From Portulaca oleracea (taxonomy: Eukaryota > Streptophyta > Magnoliopsida > Caryophyllales > Portulacaceae): a DNA stretch of 64,000 bases. Both the position numbers and the translations under genes were made by a program. The DNA lies in contig CM055878.1 in the NCBI GenBank assembly GCA_029582165.1, positions 1,889,001 to 1,953,000 of the forward strand. The letters run 5' to 3'. Below are positions 10,845-20,767 of the stretch, piece by piece. Below the pieces are notes generated by a model. That model did no database searches. It had not been told where the DNA came from and saw only the letters and a program-made list of their open reading frames with translations. Within the stretch, counting starts at the first letter, position 1. Every line of letters begins with the position of its first letter.

Positions 10845-12537
10845 GGACCTAAAACTACCGCTCTATGGGAGGCACCCCATAATTTTTGAGTTTCTTATTT
10901 CAATTTTTAGTTTTTTGCATTTTTCTAATTTTATTTATTTTCTACTTTTTAATTTTTCCTTTTAGATTTCTTTAGGATTTTTCTATTTTTCTTGTCTTTT
11001 TAATTTTTCTTTATTTCTTTCTTTTGTAATTTGAGGTATTAGTTCTAAGTTCAAAAGAAAAAGTTTGAAAAAAAAGAGAAAAATGAGTGAAAAATAGAAA
11101 ACATTGGAGTTGAAAAATATGAATGTTGAGAGAGTTTTAAAATTAGAAAATTTTGGATTAAGTGTGGGAAAGTATAGAAAATCTGAGTGTTGAAATGTTG
11201 GAATTTTTAAGATGTTGGAGTATATTTTGGGAATGTTGGAAATTTTTATGTTTGATTTGTTAGCAGAGGTAGCAGGCGCTACCCCGTTTGTAGCACCCGC
11301 TACCACGCACAGCAACAACAGCAGCATACGAGTTCCAGCAACACACAACACCCGCGACACAAGAAGCAGCAGGCAGCCTCCAGCCAGGCATCGCACCCGC
11401 GAGCCTGTGGTTAGCGCTCGCTACCATCACTTACCAGGATCGGACAACAGCTGCGGTGAAGGAGACCGCACCTGCGATCGTCACCCAGCAAGTTCCTAGC
11501 CTCAGCCGGTCGTGCCCGCGACAATGCCGGTCGCGCCCACGACCTGGCTCTGTCAGCGTGTTATTTGGCCCTAAAATCCCGATTTTTCTCACTACTTTCA
11601 TTTCTTTCTCTCACTCACTCAACCCTCTCTCTCTCTAACAGCCATAGCACCTGCGAAAAACCCTCATCCATACTCTTCAATCCCTCTCATTCATCAATTC
11701 AATCTTCATTCTTCCCCATCAATTCAATCCTAAACCCTCACCCATACATTCATTTCTTCTCTAGTGTTGCGAAAATCTGCTGCTAAGTTTCGAATTTCTG
11801 TCCAGAGCTAGTCCAAGCGTACGACATTGTTTGAGTACACATTCTACACAGCTAAGTGAGGTATTTCTTTTTCAATTGTGTGAAATCCTTTCTTTCTCAT
11901 CTGCATTGGTTCGTTGTTCATTCATATTGAGTTAGGGATTGGTTTTATCAATTTTCGACACATAATTTTTCCTTGCTGTGTGTTGAACTAGAATGCTAGG
12001 TTCTTGTGTGGTGTTTTTGCGATTAATGGTTGCATTTCATCTGTGGAACACACACACACTGATTGTACTTAGGGTTCTTGTCAATTTTCACACACATTCA
12101 CATTGTGTACTGCGTTAGTGTGCCATTTCTATATTATGTTTGTGTGCTGAGTTCGATTGGAGTGTTCTTGCTCAGTGTTGTGTGTGTTTAGTTTCTGTTT
12201 TTCATCTGTTGAAACACACACACACTAGTAGTACTGGAAGTTCTTGTTGATTTACACCCACACTCATGCAGTGAACGACTTTAGTGTGTTATTCTTGTGC
12301 TTTTCTTGCATTCTGCTGTGTGTGCTGTGCATTATTGTCCATTTTGTCGAGCAAGAATCGTTTCTCCTTAGTGAATACACGTTCAAGTGCTCCGATCTGA
12401 GGTAATCTCTTGTGAATTTTGTACATAAGCTTTTCAAACTCACTTGTTTGTTGCTTGTGTCTATTGTTTTTGGTTTACCTTTACGATTTAGGCACTATTA
12501 TTGTCAAAAATCTTGCCAAGTCTTGCTTTTGTTCATC
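10845..12537 (+). other. Spacer before third ORF of A: array, pyrimidine patch, leader and intron
   Basis: 10845-11265 is T/A-rich with no gene. 11268-11545 is a GC-rich palindromic array using the same words as LTR A (gtagcacccgctacc, gaccgcacctgcgatc) plus cgcgcccacgacc words. 11575-11640 is a CT-rich tract, possibly a plant Y-patch. Splice donors AGTGAG/GTATTT (11861) and CTGAG/GTAATC (12402), with acceptor TTTAG (ending 12491), would remove a leader intron before ATG 12538. Within it, about 12020-12170 and 12190-12330 are imperfect tandem copies (shared CATCTGT...ACACACACACACT). Confidence 0.5.
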
Positions 12538-14045
12538 ATGAGTGGAAGGAGCAAGCGTTCACACGTCGAGGAAGCTTCTTCATCGCAACCAGATCATCTT
12601 CATTTACAAAGGACCGTTACAAAGCGCAACCGACCATACTAATTCGGTGTGAACCTGATGCGGATGTGACTTTCCAAGATGAAGAGCATAGACAACGGTA
12701 TGAAGCGCTCCAAGCACAGAAAATGTGTGCACCAGATATTTATGATGCGGCAATGATCGAAGCCATCCATTGCAAGCCAAGCTTCGATTATCTCATTCGT
12801 GTGCTTGGTTGGGAGGTATTCATCATGATTGATGAATCGATTGTAGACCAACCCATCCTCGAGTTTCTAAGCTCTTTGAAGGTTCACGATGATGGCAAGA
12901 AAGATGCGTATTTTGAATACCGGGTCGCCAACAAAGATAAGAAGTGCACCTTGAGGCGTTTTTGCCAAAGGTTGGGGTTGCCTGAGGATGGGAGATTTTA
13001 TGAGCGATGCGCAAATTTTGATGAGCAAAAGGCAATGAAGGACTTAACTTGTTGGAGGAGGATGAATCATGGCACGAGAAATGGAGAACCACGCTACCAT
13101 TGCTCCCGAAACTCTAAGGCGCGTGATTTTTGCAATCCAGTCATCTGAATCTTCCATAGAATCATGACAAGTTCAGTATTTGGGAGAGATGATGGACGCC
13201 CCCAGGTTCGGAAAGATGATCTCTTTATGATCTACAATGCAGTGAGGGGTAAAAGGGTAAACACCGGATCTTACATTCTACATTGTCTTCGGGAGATTAG
13301 CATGGAACCCCGACCTACTACTATTGGGATGGGGCACATCATTTGCCACTTTCTAGTTCAAGAAGGTTTTGGGAAATATTTAAAGAAGTGGACACCGCGC
13401 TATCTTCCGGATCCTATCGACAAGGTCCGGTTGTAGAAAATGAATATCCTCGCCAAGCACCCAACTGCCACGATCTATTGTCATGGACACGACAACAAAA
13501 CAAAGATTCTCTTGGATCCGGACTATGCCGAGCAATGGTTGAATATCACTAAGGAGCGTAACTGGTCTTGTGGTCAAGTTCCTAGTGACCGCAAGGTGGG
13601 TGGTCCGGATGTGTCCGATGGTAAGGAAGAAGAAGAGGATAATGATGAAGAAGAAGGGGAAGAAGAAGAAAATGAGGAGGAAGAAGAGGAGCATACTGGC
13701 CATGCCGAAACTAGCGGAAATGGAAGTCATCCATGGGAAGCTTCATTCTAGCATCTCAACTCTCAATTCGAGCAAATGAGAGTTGATCTTCGAGAACAAC
13801 GAACGATACTCCAGCATCAAAACAACTTGTTGGAGACCCAACAAGATTTGTTACGTGCCCAGCAGTCTACACTTCAAAGGTACGAGGAGTATTTTCAACA
13901 ACAAAACCAGTATTGGCGTGACTGGGGGTATTACCACTACTCCATTGCAAACAACCCACCAGCACCACCAGAGTACATGAACCACCACTATCCCACTTAT
14001 TTTCCTTATCACCCATATCCTCCCCCGGGAGGATCCGAGCAATGA
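12538..14045 (+). pseudogene. ATHILA third-ORF protein of element A
   Basis: The protein starts MSGRSKRSH, with a basic nuclear-signal-like N terminus. The frame shifts near 12610, then one frame continues to 14045 with stops at 13146, 13434 and 13749. Blocks shared with B are CAPD, LGWEVF, FLSSL, LPEDG, LTCWRR, FGRD, KDDLF, NTGSxILHCLREIS, GMGHII, RNWSCGQ. A Glu-rich acidic run (about 13625-13690) and a Gln-rich coiled-coil-like segment (about 13780-13900) follow, ending with a Pro/Tyr/His-rich tail. The position after pol is where Athila 'env-like' ORFs are placed, but I see no signal peptide and no membrane segment. The domain resembles the family known as ATHILA ORF-1 / putative plant transposon protein; this is from memory. 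Function is unknown. Confidence 0.8.
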
Positions 14046-16029
14046 TTTGTAAGTGTCCCCGCTCCCACTTTACTCTGTTTATCGATTTTATTTACAATGT
14101 TAGTTTTAGATAAGTGTGGGGGGGGGGGGTGCTTTATGGGGAAAGTTGGGGAATGTGTCGGTTAGTCGGTTTTGTTGAGTTCGTTGTCCCCATGGTTTGA
14201 GTTGTTTCGCTTCCATTGCTTCATCATTGGTTAGGCTAGTCATTAGAGATGTTTCACCCTCAATTCCCGCCTCAAATTAGTGAGATTCAGGGTTGAGGTC
14301 AGCTAGAGTCAATGTATATATTGTAAATATTTTCGCTTTTCCTTAGTTTATAGCCCCTAGTGTCTTGTTTTTATTTTTGTTTTGTTCTTTTTCTTTTATG
14401 CATGTGAACACTCACACTTATTATGTTTTTCTTGTTTATTTCTAACCAAAGTGTGACGTTTTTTTGGATCACGGATTGGGTTCGTTATTTATTTTAAGAC
14501 CCTGAGGTAACCTCTTTCCGCACTCTTTGAATGTGTACATATATTGATCCTTGTTGCATGCTTGATTTTTCTTTTGGGTGGCGAGCCCCTTTGAGTGTTT
14601 GTGTTGGGATTATATTGCTGTTGGAGCCGTGTGGGCTCGGGTTGCCACAACTTTTATGTGCTAGTTGTTCTTGTTTGTTTGTTTTTGTAGGTTCTCTACC
14701 CTTTTCATGTGACACCTTCGCACAATGAGGACATTATGGCGTTTTAAGTGTGTGTGGGGGGGGGGGAATATTCTGTTTCAAGGGTAGATCACCTAGCTCT
14801 TTGTTTTTATTTTCTTAGTTTTTGCCTAAATTTGAAAAAATTTTGTGTGAAAAAGGAGAAAAAAGGAGTGAAAACCTTCAAAGTTTTCTTTCGGTTTTCG
14901 TTTTCACTTTGTTTTTGCGGTATTTTTTGCATCTTGTTGAAATTGAGAAGCCATTCTTAAACTTATTTAAAAGAAACCGGTCTGAGCGTTTTCGACCCTG
15001 TCTCGGGTACTAGTCATGACTTATCTCTTTAGATGTCCTGTATTGAGTGTCTAGTGAGACCCCCGATTCTTTTCACGTTCTGGTTGAGACCAGGAGGTTC
15101 TAGGGGTTTGTGTCCGAGCTTGTTTCTTTTTCCTGTTTAAAAGAAAAAGCAAAGTCAAAAGCAAAAGCAAAAAGAAAGAAAATGAAAGCAAAAGCTTAAT
15201 AACCGGATTAAGTGGGGAGAGTCGGCTGAACGACATCAAACCACCATAAAGCTAGACACCTATACGGGATCGGTATTAGCGGTACGACGCTATTACCCCT
15301 TAAGCTCCTCCTATATCGAATTCTCGACGGAGGTGTATATGGAAAAGACTGTGTTGGGAGGGTAGACCCCGCATTATGGGCCGTGCAATTCCTGCAAAAC
15401 TAGCCTCGACCTTTAAAAAAAACAAAATCCGTTGGGAAAACCCAACCCAAAAAGAAAAGTTTAAGCGTTAATAAAGTGTGGGGCCTCTCCTTGCATCACC
15501 TACGGCCCTCACCAAGCCAAGGGTGACCAAATGCGGGGAAGGGTAACTCTTTTCTTTCCTTGTTCGTTTTGTTTGTTTTTAAGCTCGGGTATGAGTCCTT
15601 AGGGTCTATTGGAATCAGTTACAACCCACTAGCACTTATGCACATGGGGCTTTGGTTGGCATGAGGTGTAGGAGATCGAAAATCTCAAGATTGACTTTTG
15701 CTTGGGATAGGTGCTTGTAAGATGCTCATAACGGTTCCTTTTGGAGGATTAATAACATTTTCCTAATTGAGATTGCAAGATCCTTTGAAGCGAAGCTGTT
15801 GTTTTTCTTCGGTTTTGTTTTCACCTTCCCTCTCTCCTTTTTCTTTGGCTTTTGTGGGTATAGCCATTACAAACCCTCACGAGTCCATCTCGTCCACCCG
15901 GGCTGCCGGGGGGTTCAAAGGGCTTGGTGCATACGCTAAATGCACTCGTTTCCTCCCACGACAGAGGAGTTGGTGTTTAGTTTTTCTTATTTGTTTTGTT
16001 TTGTTTTGCTCGGGATGAGCAAAAGTTCA
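14046..16029 (+). other. Noncoding 3' module of element A with internal G-tracts
   Basis: There is no coding region. From about 14500 to the PPT it aligns with B (27190-28707) and E (47680-49205), including 'ttttcttttgggtggcga', 'gtttcaagggtagatcac' and 'cacccgggctgccgggg'. G-tracts resembling the PPT occur at about 14115-14131 and 14748-14767. Small frames here are not kept between copies. Confidence 0.7.
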
Positions 16030-16040
16030 AGTGTAGGGGG
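16030..16040 (+). promoter_or_regulatory. Polypurine tract of element A
   Basis: AAGTGTAGGGGG directly precedes the TGTTTAG start of the 3' LTR. B has AAGTGTGGGGG at the same place. Confidence 0.8.
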
Positions 16041-16579
16041 TGTTTAGACCCAATTTTGTGTCTAAATAACGCCTTAATTCTTAGGCTTTTGACTTGTTTC
16101 GTGTTTATTTTCATGGCTTTTTAGTATGTTTTTGGTTATTTTGTAGGTTTTGACATTTTACACAAAAACGAGGTTAAACGGGTCATTTTAGAGCATTTTT
16201 GGTGATTTCCCGAGCCGAGTTGGACTTAGAGCCGAGGCGGAGTTGACCCAAGACCACCTTCCCTTCATTTGGTGCAAATCAGTGAGGTAACACCCGCTAC
16301 GACCCTTGTAGCGGGCGTTACACGCCTTGGAAAGAAGGAAGGAACAAAGGGAAGAAACACAAGTAGGGTAGCCCCCACCACCCTGGGCGTGGCACCCGCT
16401 ACCCCTCGCTACCGTCTCTCGAAGCTCCGAATCGCCAAGGCAGATTTCGCAAGGTAGTGCCTGCCACCCTTGGCGTGGCACCCGCTACCTCGGTGGCGGG
16501 GAAAGCGGACTGCTGTCCCAAGTACCACTGCGGTCAATCAGCTTCAGAATCGCTGATCTTCGCAGGCGCCGCCCACCGG
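16041..16579 (+). mobile_element. Element A 3' LTR, first part
   Basis: Matches 6905-7450 of the 5' LTR nearly base for base, then stops where B begins. The remainder is at 30441-31551. Confidence 0.9.
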
Positions 16580-16880
16580 TGTTTAGACCCGATTTCGTGT
16601 CTAAATACCGCCTAAATCCTTAGGCTTTTGACTTGTTTCGTAGCTTGTTTTAATAACTTTTAATGCGTTTTGGTTATTTTTGTAGTTTCCGAAGTTTTTA
16701 CTCAAAACGATGCTAAATAGGCCAATTTTGCACCAATCTTGGAAATCCCGAGACACCCTAAGATTCCCCGAGCCCTGGTCGTGTCGAAGGCAGCGGATTA
16801 GAAGGGCCGACCATGTCGAAAGGCAGCGGAAGCGGAAGCAACTGTTGAAGAGCACCCTGAGGAATCCTGTGGCCGAGAGA

Positions 16881-17226
16881 GACCGTGGCCACGGTCATAT
16901 TGACCGTAGCCACGGTGTGATTGAGCCAATGCCTAAGGAAGGGACATTGCCACCCGAGATGGACTGTGGTCACGGTCAGTCTGACCGTAGCCACGGTGAG
17001 ATCACTACCCTGCCCAAGGAAGAATTTGGCCAAACAAGACCGTGGCCACGGTCTCCCATGACCGTAGCCACGGCGGTGCGAAGGAGCGAAAAGTTGTTAG
17101 CCCTAATCGCCTAGACCGTGCCCACGGTGCATGGGTACCGTGCCCACGGTGATGCGAAGCGAAGAGAAGTCTTGCCTGCCTTACGCAGGACCGTGGCCAC
17201 GGTCACCTTGACCGTGCCCACGGTCC
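16881..17226. repeat. GACCGTGGCCACGGTC palindrome array in LTR B (5' copy)
   Basis: A 16-bp perfect palindrome and near copies (gaccgtagccacggt, gaccgtgcccacggt) recur about ten times, often as pairs 5-10 bp apart and spaced about 40-60 bp. The 3' LTR has the same array, and a third array lies inside the element at 24335-24605. Confidence 0.85.
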
Positions 17227-17834
17227 CCTGCGGGACATTTTTGTCTGATTGTGTAAAATGATGAGTTTTGAGTAACAACCTTGATTACTATTTAATGTAT
17301 TTAGGTCATTTTAGCTAAAGACATCTATCAAGCAGCTTTTATCTATCTTTTATCATACTTTAGCATATACTTTATCACATTTTAAGCTTTGGATTAGAGC
17401 GATTAGTGAAGATCTTTGCTGAGATTATTGGTTCTTGTATTGGATTCTCTTGAGTTTTATTGGAAGTTTGAAGATTATTCTCAACTTTGGAGCATTGGAG
17501 CTTTATTATTCTGGAGTTTTCTTCTTTGCCATCACAATCAATGATCAATTCTTAACTCTTCTCTCTCTAATTTATTGTTTATTTATTAATCTCTGTTTTT
17601 GTTATTATTGGTATTGTTGGCATTGTTGAATGTTGATTGTCATCTTGTTTACTGATTTAAGCATGAATGAAGTTGTTGATGTTATTATCACGATAGTTAG
17701 GATGTTTAGTGGCTAGTACCCTAATGGGTTAGGGAGATATTAAGGGTGTGAATGGGTGATTAGGTTTGGGTTAGCAATATTAGTGAGTAACTAGTTAGGA
17801 AATTAATTTCCTAATCCTATCCTTCCCTCAAGTG

Positions 17835-18019
17835 GGATGTATTTGGGTGCGAAAGCATCCCGAATGCATCCAACGCTTGTTGGACGGTAGGAATTAGGAT
17901 AGTTAGTATTCTAGTTCGCGAAAGCGAATAGAAACTAGCTAGGAAATTTCGTTCCATTAACTCCCCCGGGTCTGTCGATGGACTTTGGGGAAGTTAATCC
18001 GGACCATCCTTGAAAGAGG
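17835..18019 (+). other. U5 hairpin module with three GAAA loops (LTR B copy)
   Basis: Hairpin 1 (17835-17871) has GGGTGC-GAAA-GCA(T)CCC nested in GGATGTATT/AATGCATCC. Hairpin 2 (17915-17928) is TTCGC-GAAA-GCGAA, enclosed by CTAG...CTAG. Hairpin 3 (18008-18019) is CCTT-GAAA-GAGG with a G.U pair. Stem bases differ from LTRs A and C, yet pairing is kept. Confidence 0.7.
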
Positions 18020-18307
18020 AAGCCCGGTTGGTATTTTCCAACGGAGTTACCATTTGATTTCCCCTTCTCGTTACTCTCTTGTTGCGAAACCCATTTCCTC
18101 ATTCCTGTTTGCATCCCGAAAGTCTCCCAACACCCATTGTCTCATCTTTTTGACTGAACCTAGTGTGTTTGTGCTTTTTTACCCTGAATTCTATCATCCT
18201 TTCATGATCGTAAACCCTACCTAGAGTCAAGTAGTTGCAGCTAAGGCCCCTAGCTCCCTGTGGAAGAACGATAAAACCGAGGTCTTACAAACCACGTTAC
18301 AACAAAA

Positions 18308-18325
18308 CGGCGCCGTTGCCGGGGA
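18308..18325 (+). promoter_or_regulatory. Primer-binding site, tRNA-Asp type (element B)
   Basis: CGGCGCCGTTGCCGGGGA, 6 nt after the LTR end. The first base is C where A has T, a one-base mismatch to the tRNA CCA end complement. Confidence 0.88.
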
Positions 18326-18441
18326 GCAAGTGCACCTAGCTTAGCTCTTTGTCTTTAGGTTGTTTAAGATCATTTAACTGCTAGAGATTTTGTTATCCTT
18401 GGTTATTGGAAATTTGATTCTTCTGTTTGTTCCTTTTGTGC

Positions 18442-20767
18442 ATGCGGACTCGATCTCGACGAGGCCAAACTCCTATACATCTACCGAACCCGAATCCGGA
18501 GAGCATAATTCGCCAAGCTAACGCTGGCTCAAGACGAAGAAGAGAACAAAGGGAGCGAGAGACAATCGAAATTCCAATGGCTGAAGGAGAGCAAGTTCCA
18601 CCCCGTACCTTAACATCATATTCCTTACCATCGTCGGGTACGGGAGGTGATCCCATCATATTACCAAAATTACCACCGAACGCATCGTTCGAGTTCAAGC
18701 CATATTTGTTGGAGATATTTGAGAACACTCCGTACCATGGAGGAGAGCATGAAAATCCTATTGACCACATCAACAGGATCGAGCGACGCATCGGGTTCGT
18801 ACAAATGAATGGAGTTTCCGCCGAATACATGAAGCTGAAGTTTTTCCCTCTTACTTTGAAAGGGAAAGTACTATTTTGGCTCAACACGTGTCCGCCTGGA
18901 ACCTACTCTACATGGGATGCCCTTAGTCGCGACTTTCTTCAAAGGTTTTTCCCCAATGATGAGACGTGTCGGTTGAGGCAAGCCATCATGAGCTTCAAGC
19001 AAGAGTCCGATGAGTCGTTATTCGACGCATGGGGGAGATTCAAGGGTCTCCAACGAAGGTGCCCACACCACAATCTTGAGGATTGGTTATTATTGCATCA
19101 TTTTATTCCGGACTGAGCAGCTCTTTGCGAGAATCCATCGATCATGCCTCGGGGGGCGTGTTCCTCAAGAAGACGGCGGAGGAAGCAAACGTATTTCTTC
19201 ACGAGTTATCTCAAAACTCTCCTCATTGGGGAGGCGGCCGTGGTCCAAGAGATGGTCCTCCTCTAGAAAGCAATCCTACTATTAAATTTCTCATGAATGC
19301 AGTTTTAGAGATGCAACAAAAGTCAGCTTTGGAGGAAACCACGAGGCAAGTAAAGGTAGCTCAAGAAGTACCTATGCTTATTCCGGATGCCCGAGTTTTG
19401 GTATGTGATTTTTGTGGAGGGCTACACTCTTTGAAGCGATGTGAAGAGTATCAAACCGAGCAAGTCCAAGCCATTTATCCCAACAATAACCTCTCCTATA
19501 CCAATCAAACCCCCATTCGTCCTCGTGGGAATTATGCCTACAACCAACAAGCTCCACTAAACCAAAACCCACCCCCCGGTTTCCCAAATCAAAATCGCCG
19601 CCAATACCACCAAAATCACCACCAAAATCCTCACCAAGGTCAATCTTCCCAGGCACCCAAACCACCACAACAAGAAACCCTTGACCAAACTCTTCAAAAG
19701 TTGGCCTTATCTCAAGAAAAGATGGCCATAGATCGAGAAAAAGACCAAAATCGCATCAAGAACCTCGAGTTACTATTGGCACAACAATCTCAACCTATCC
19801 AATCTTTGCCTAGCCAACCCCAACCAAACCCAAAGGGACAACTTAATGCTATTACATTGAGGAGTGGCAAGGAGATTGATGGTCCTAGGATGGTGGGAGA
19901 GGAAGTCTTGGGTGACAAAGAAGGTGATGTGGTGGATGTTTCGGAGGAGGAAGATTTGATGGAGAAGCGGGAAAGTGAGTTAGTCTTGGGTGAGGAAGTT
20001 GAGGGAGTACACGAGGATGAATTGGGAGAATTGAGCAAGGAAAGAGAGGAGATGGGGAAGTCAAGGAAAGGGAAAGGAAATATGGTGGAAGAAGAGCCAT
20101 TCCAAACTATTGAGAAACCAAAGCTACCGGCGGTCCCTTTTCCCGAGGGGTTAGCAAAGCCAAAATCCGATGCAAAGTTTTCAAAATCCATTGAGATGCT
20201 CAAGAAGCTTCAAGTGAACATTCCATTTCTTGATGCCATTTCTGAAGTCCCGTCCTCCAAGAAGCATTTGAAGAAGCAGCTTCTCACGAGCAAGAGGAGG
20301 ATTCAAGAGAAATCTACGATCCATTTGATAGCGGATTGTAGTGCAATTATCGATAACAAATCACCGGAGAAGTTAGCCGACCCCGGAAGTTTTTCTATTC
20401 CATGCACCATTGGTGATGTGCGGATTGGCCATGCCCTTTGCGATCTAGGAGCAAGTGTAAGTGTCATGCCTTATTCGATTTGCAAGAAGTTGAATCTCGA
20501 CGATCTAGCTTCGACAACAATTAACCTCCAATTGGCCGACCGCTCTATGCGAAGACCTTTGGGAATATTGGAAGACATCCCGGTCCAAGTAGGGCGGTTT
20601 TTGATTCCATGTGACTTCGTGATCTTGGAGATAGAGGAAGATAACAACATCCATATTATTTTGGGAAGGCCTTTCCTTGCCACGGCGGGAGCAATTATTG
20701 ATGTGAAGAATGGAAGCATGTCGTTGAATGTCGGGAATGAAAGCATCATTTTTTACTTGAAGGTTCA
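18442..20767 (+). pseudogene. gag-pro: Athila Gag-protease of element B
   Basis: Capsid-type gag domain (about 18600-19130: SSGTGGDPIILP, KLKFFPLTLKGK, WGRFKGLQRRCPHHN). Next comes a CX2CX3HX4C knuckle at about 19400-19440 (CDFCGGLHSLKRC), a Gln/Pro/Asn-rich linker, an acidic segment, and an aspartic protease (about 20420-20760) with active site DLGAS and the IILGRPFLAT flap block. One base is missing near 19106 (frame change in LLLHHF-YSGLSS) and one near 20762, just before pol. ATG 18442 is the likely start; MAEGEQ at 18577 is an alternative that matches the A start. In family terms this makes the particle core and matures it. Confidence 0.9.

Larger units (their letters stand above)
16580..18301 (+). 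mobile_element. Element B 5' LTR
   Basis: TGTTTAGACCCGATT to CACGTTACA, 1722 bp. It contains the GACCGTGGCCACGGTC array (16881-17226) and the U5 hairpins (17835-18019). U5 words match LTRs A and C; the array does not. Confidence 0.93.

Noticed and set aside
12538..14045. Calling the third ORF an envelope gene
   Set aside because: The position fits the 'env-like' label, but no signal peptide, membrane helix or cleavage site is visible in A, B or I.
15767..16018. Small conserved reading frame in the 3' module (also at about 28444 and 48932)
   Set aside because: The three copies share words, but the frame breaks at a G-run length change in B and the starts differ. Conservation is at DNA level, so RNA structure or cis signal is more likely than a peptide.
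16881..17226. CRISPR-like or satellite interpretation of the palindrome arrays
   Set aside because: Units are imperfect palindromes with uneven spacing inside LTRs of a plant retrotransposon. There are no uniform spacers and no cas genes.
17435..17629. Identical 64-codon frame in both B LTRs (also 29574-29768)
   Set aside because: It is identical only because LTRs are copies of each other. It is U3/R sequence with hydrophobic AT-rich codons and no counterpart in LTRs A or C.
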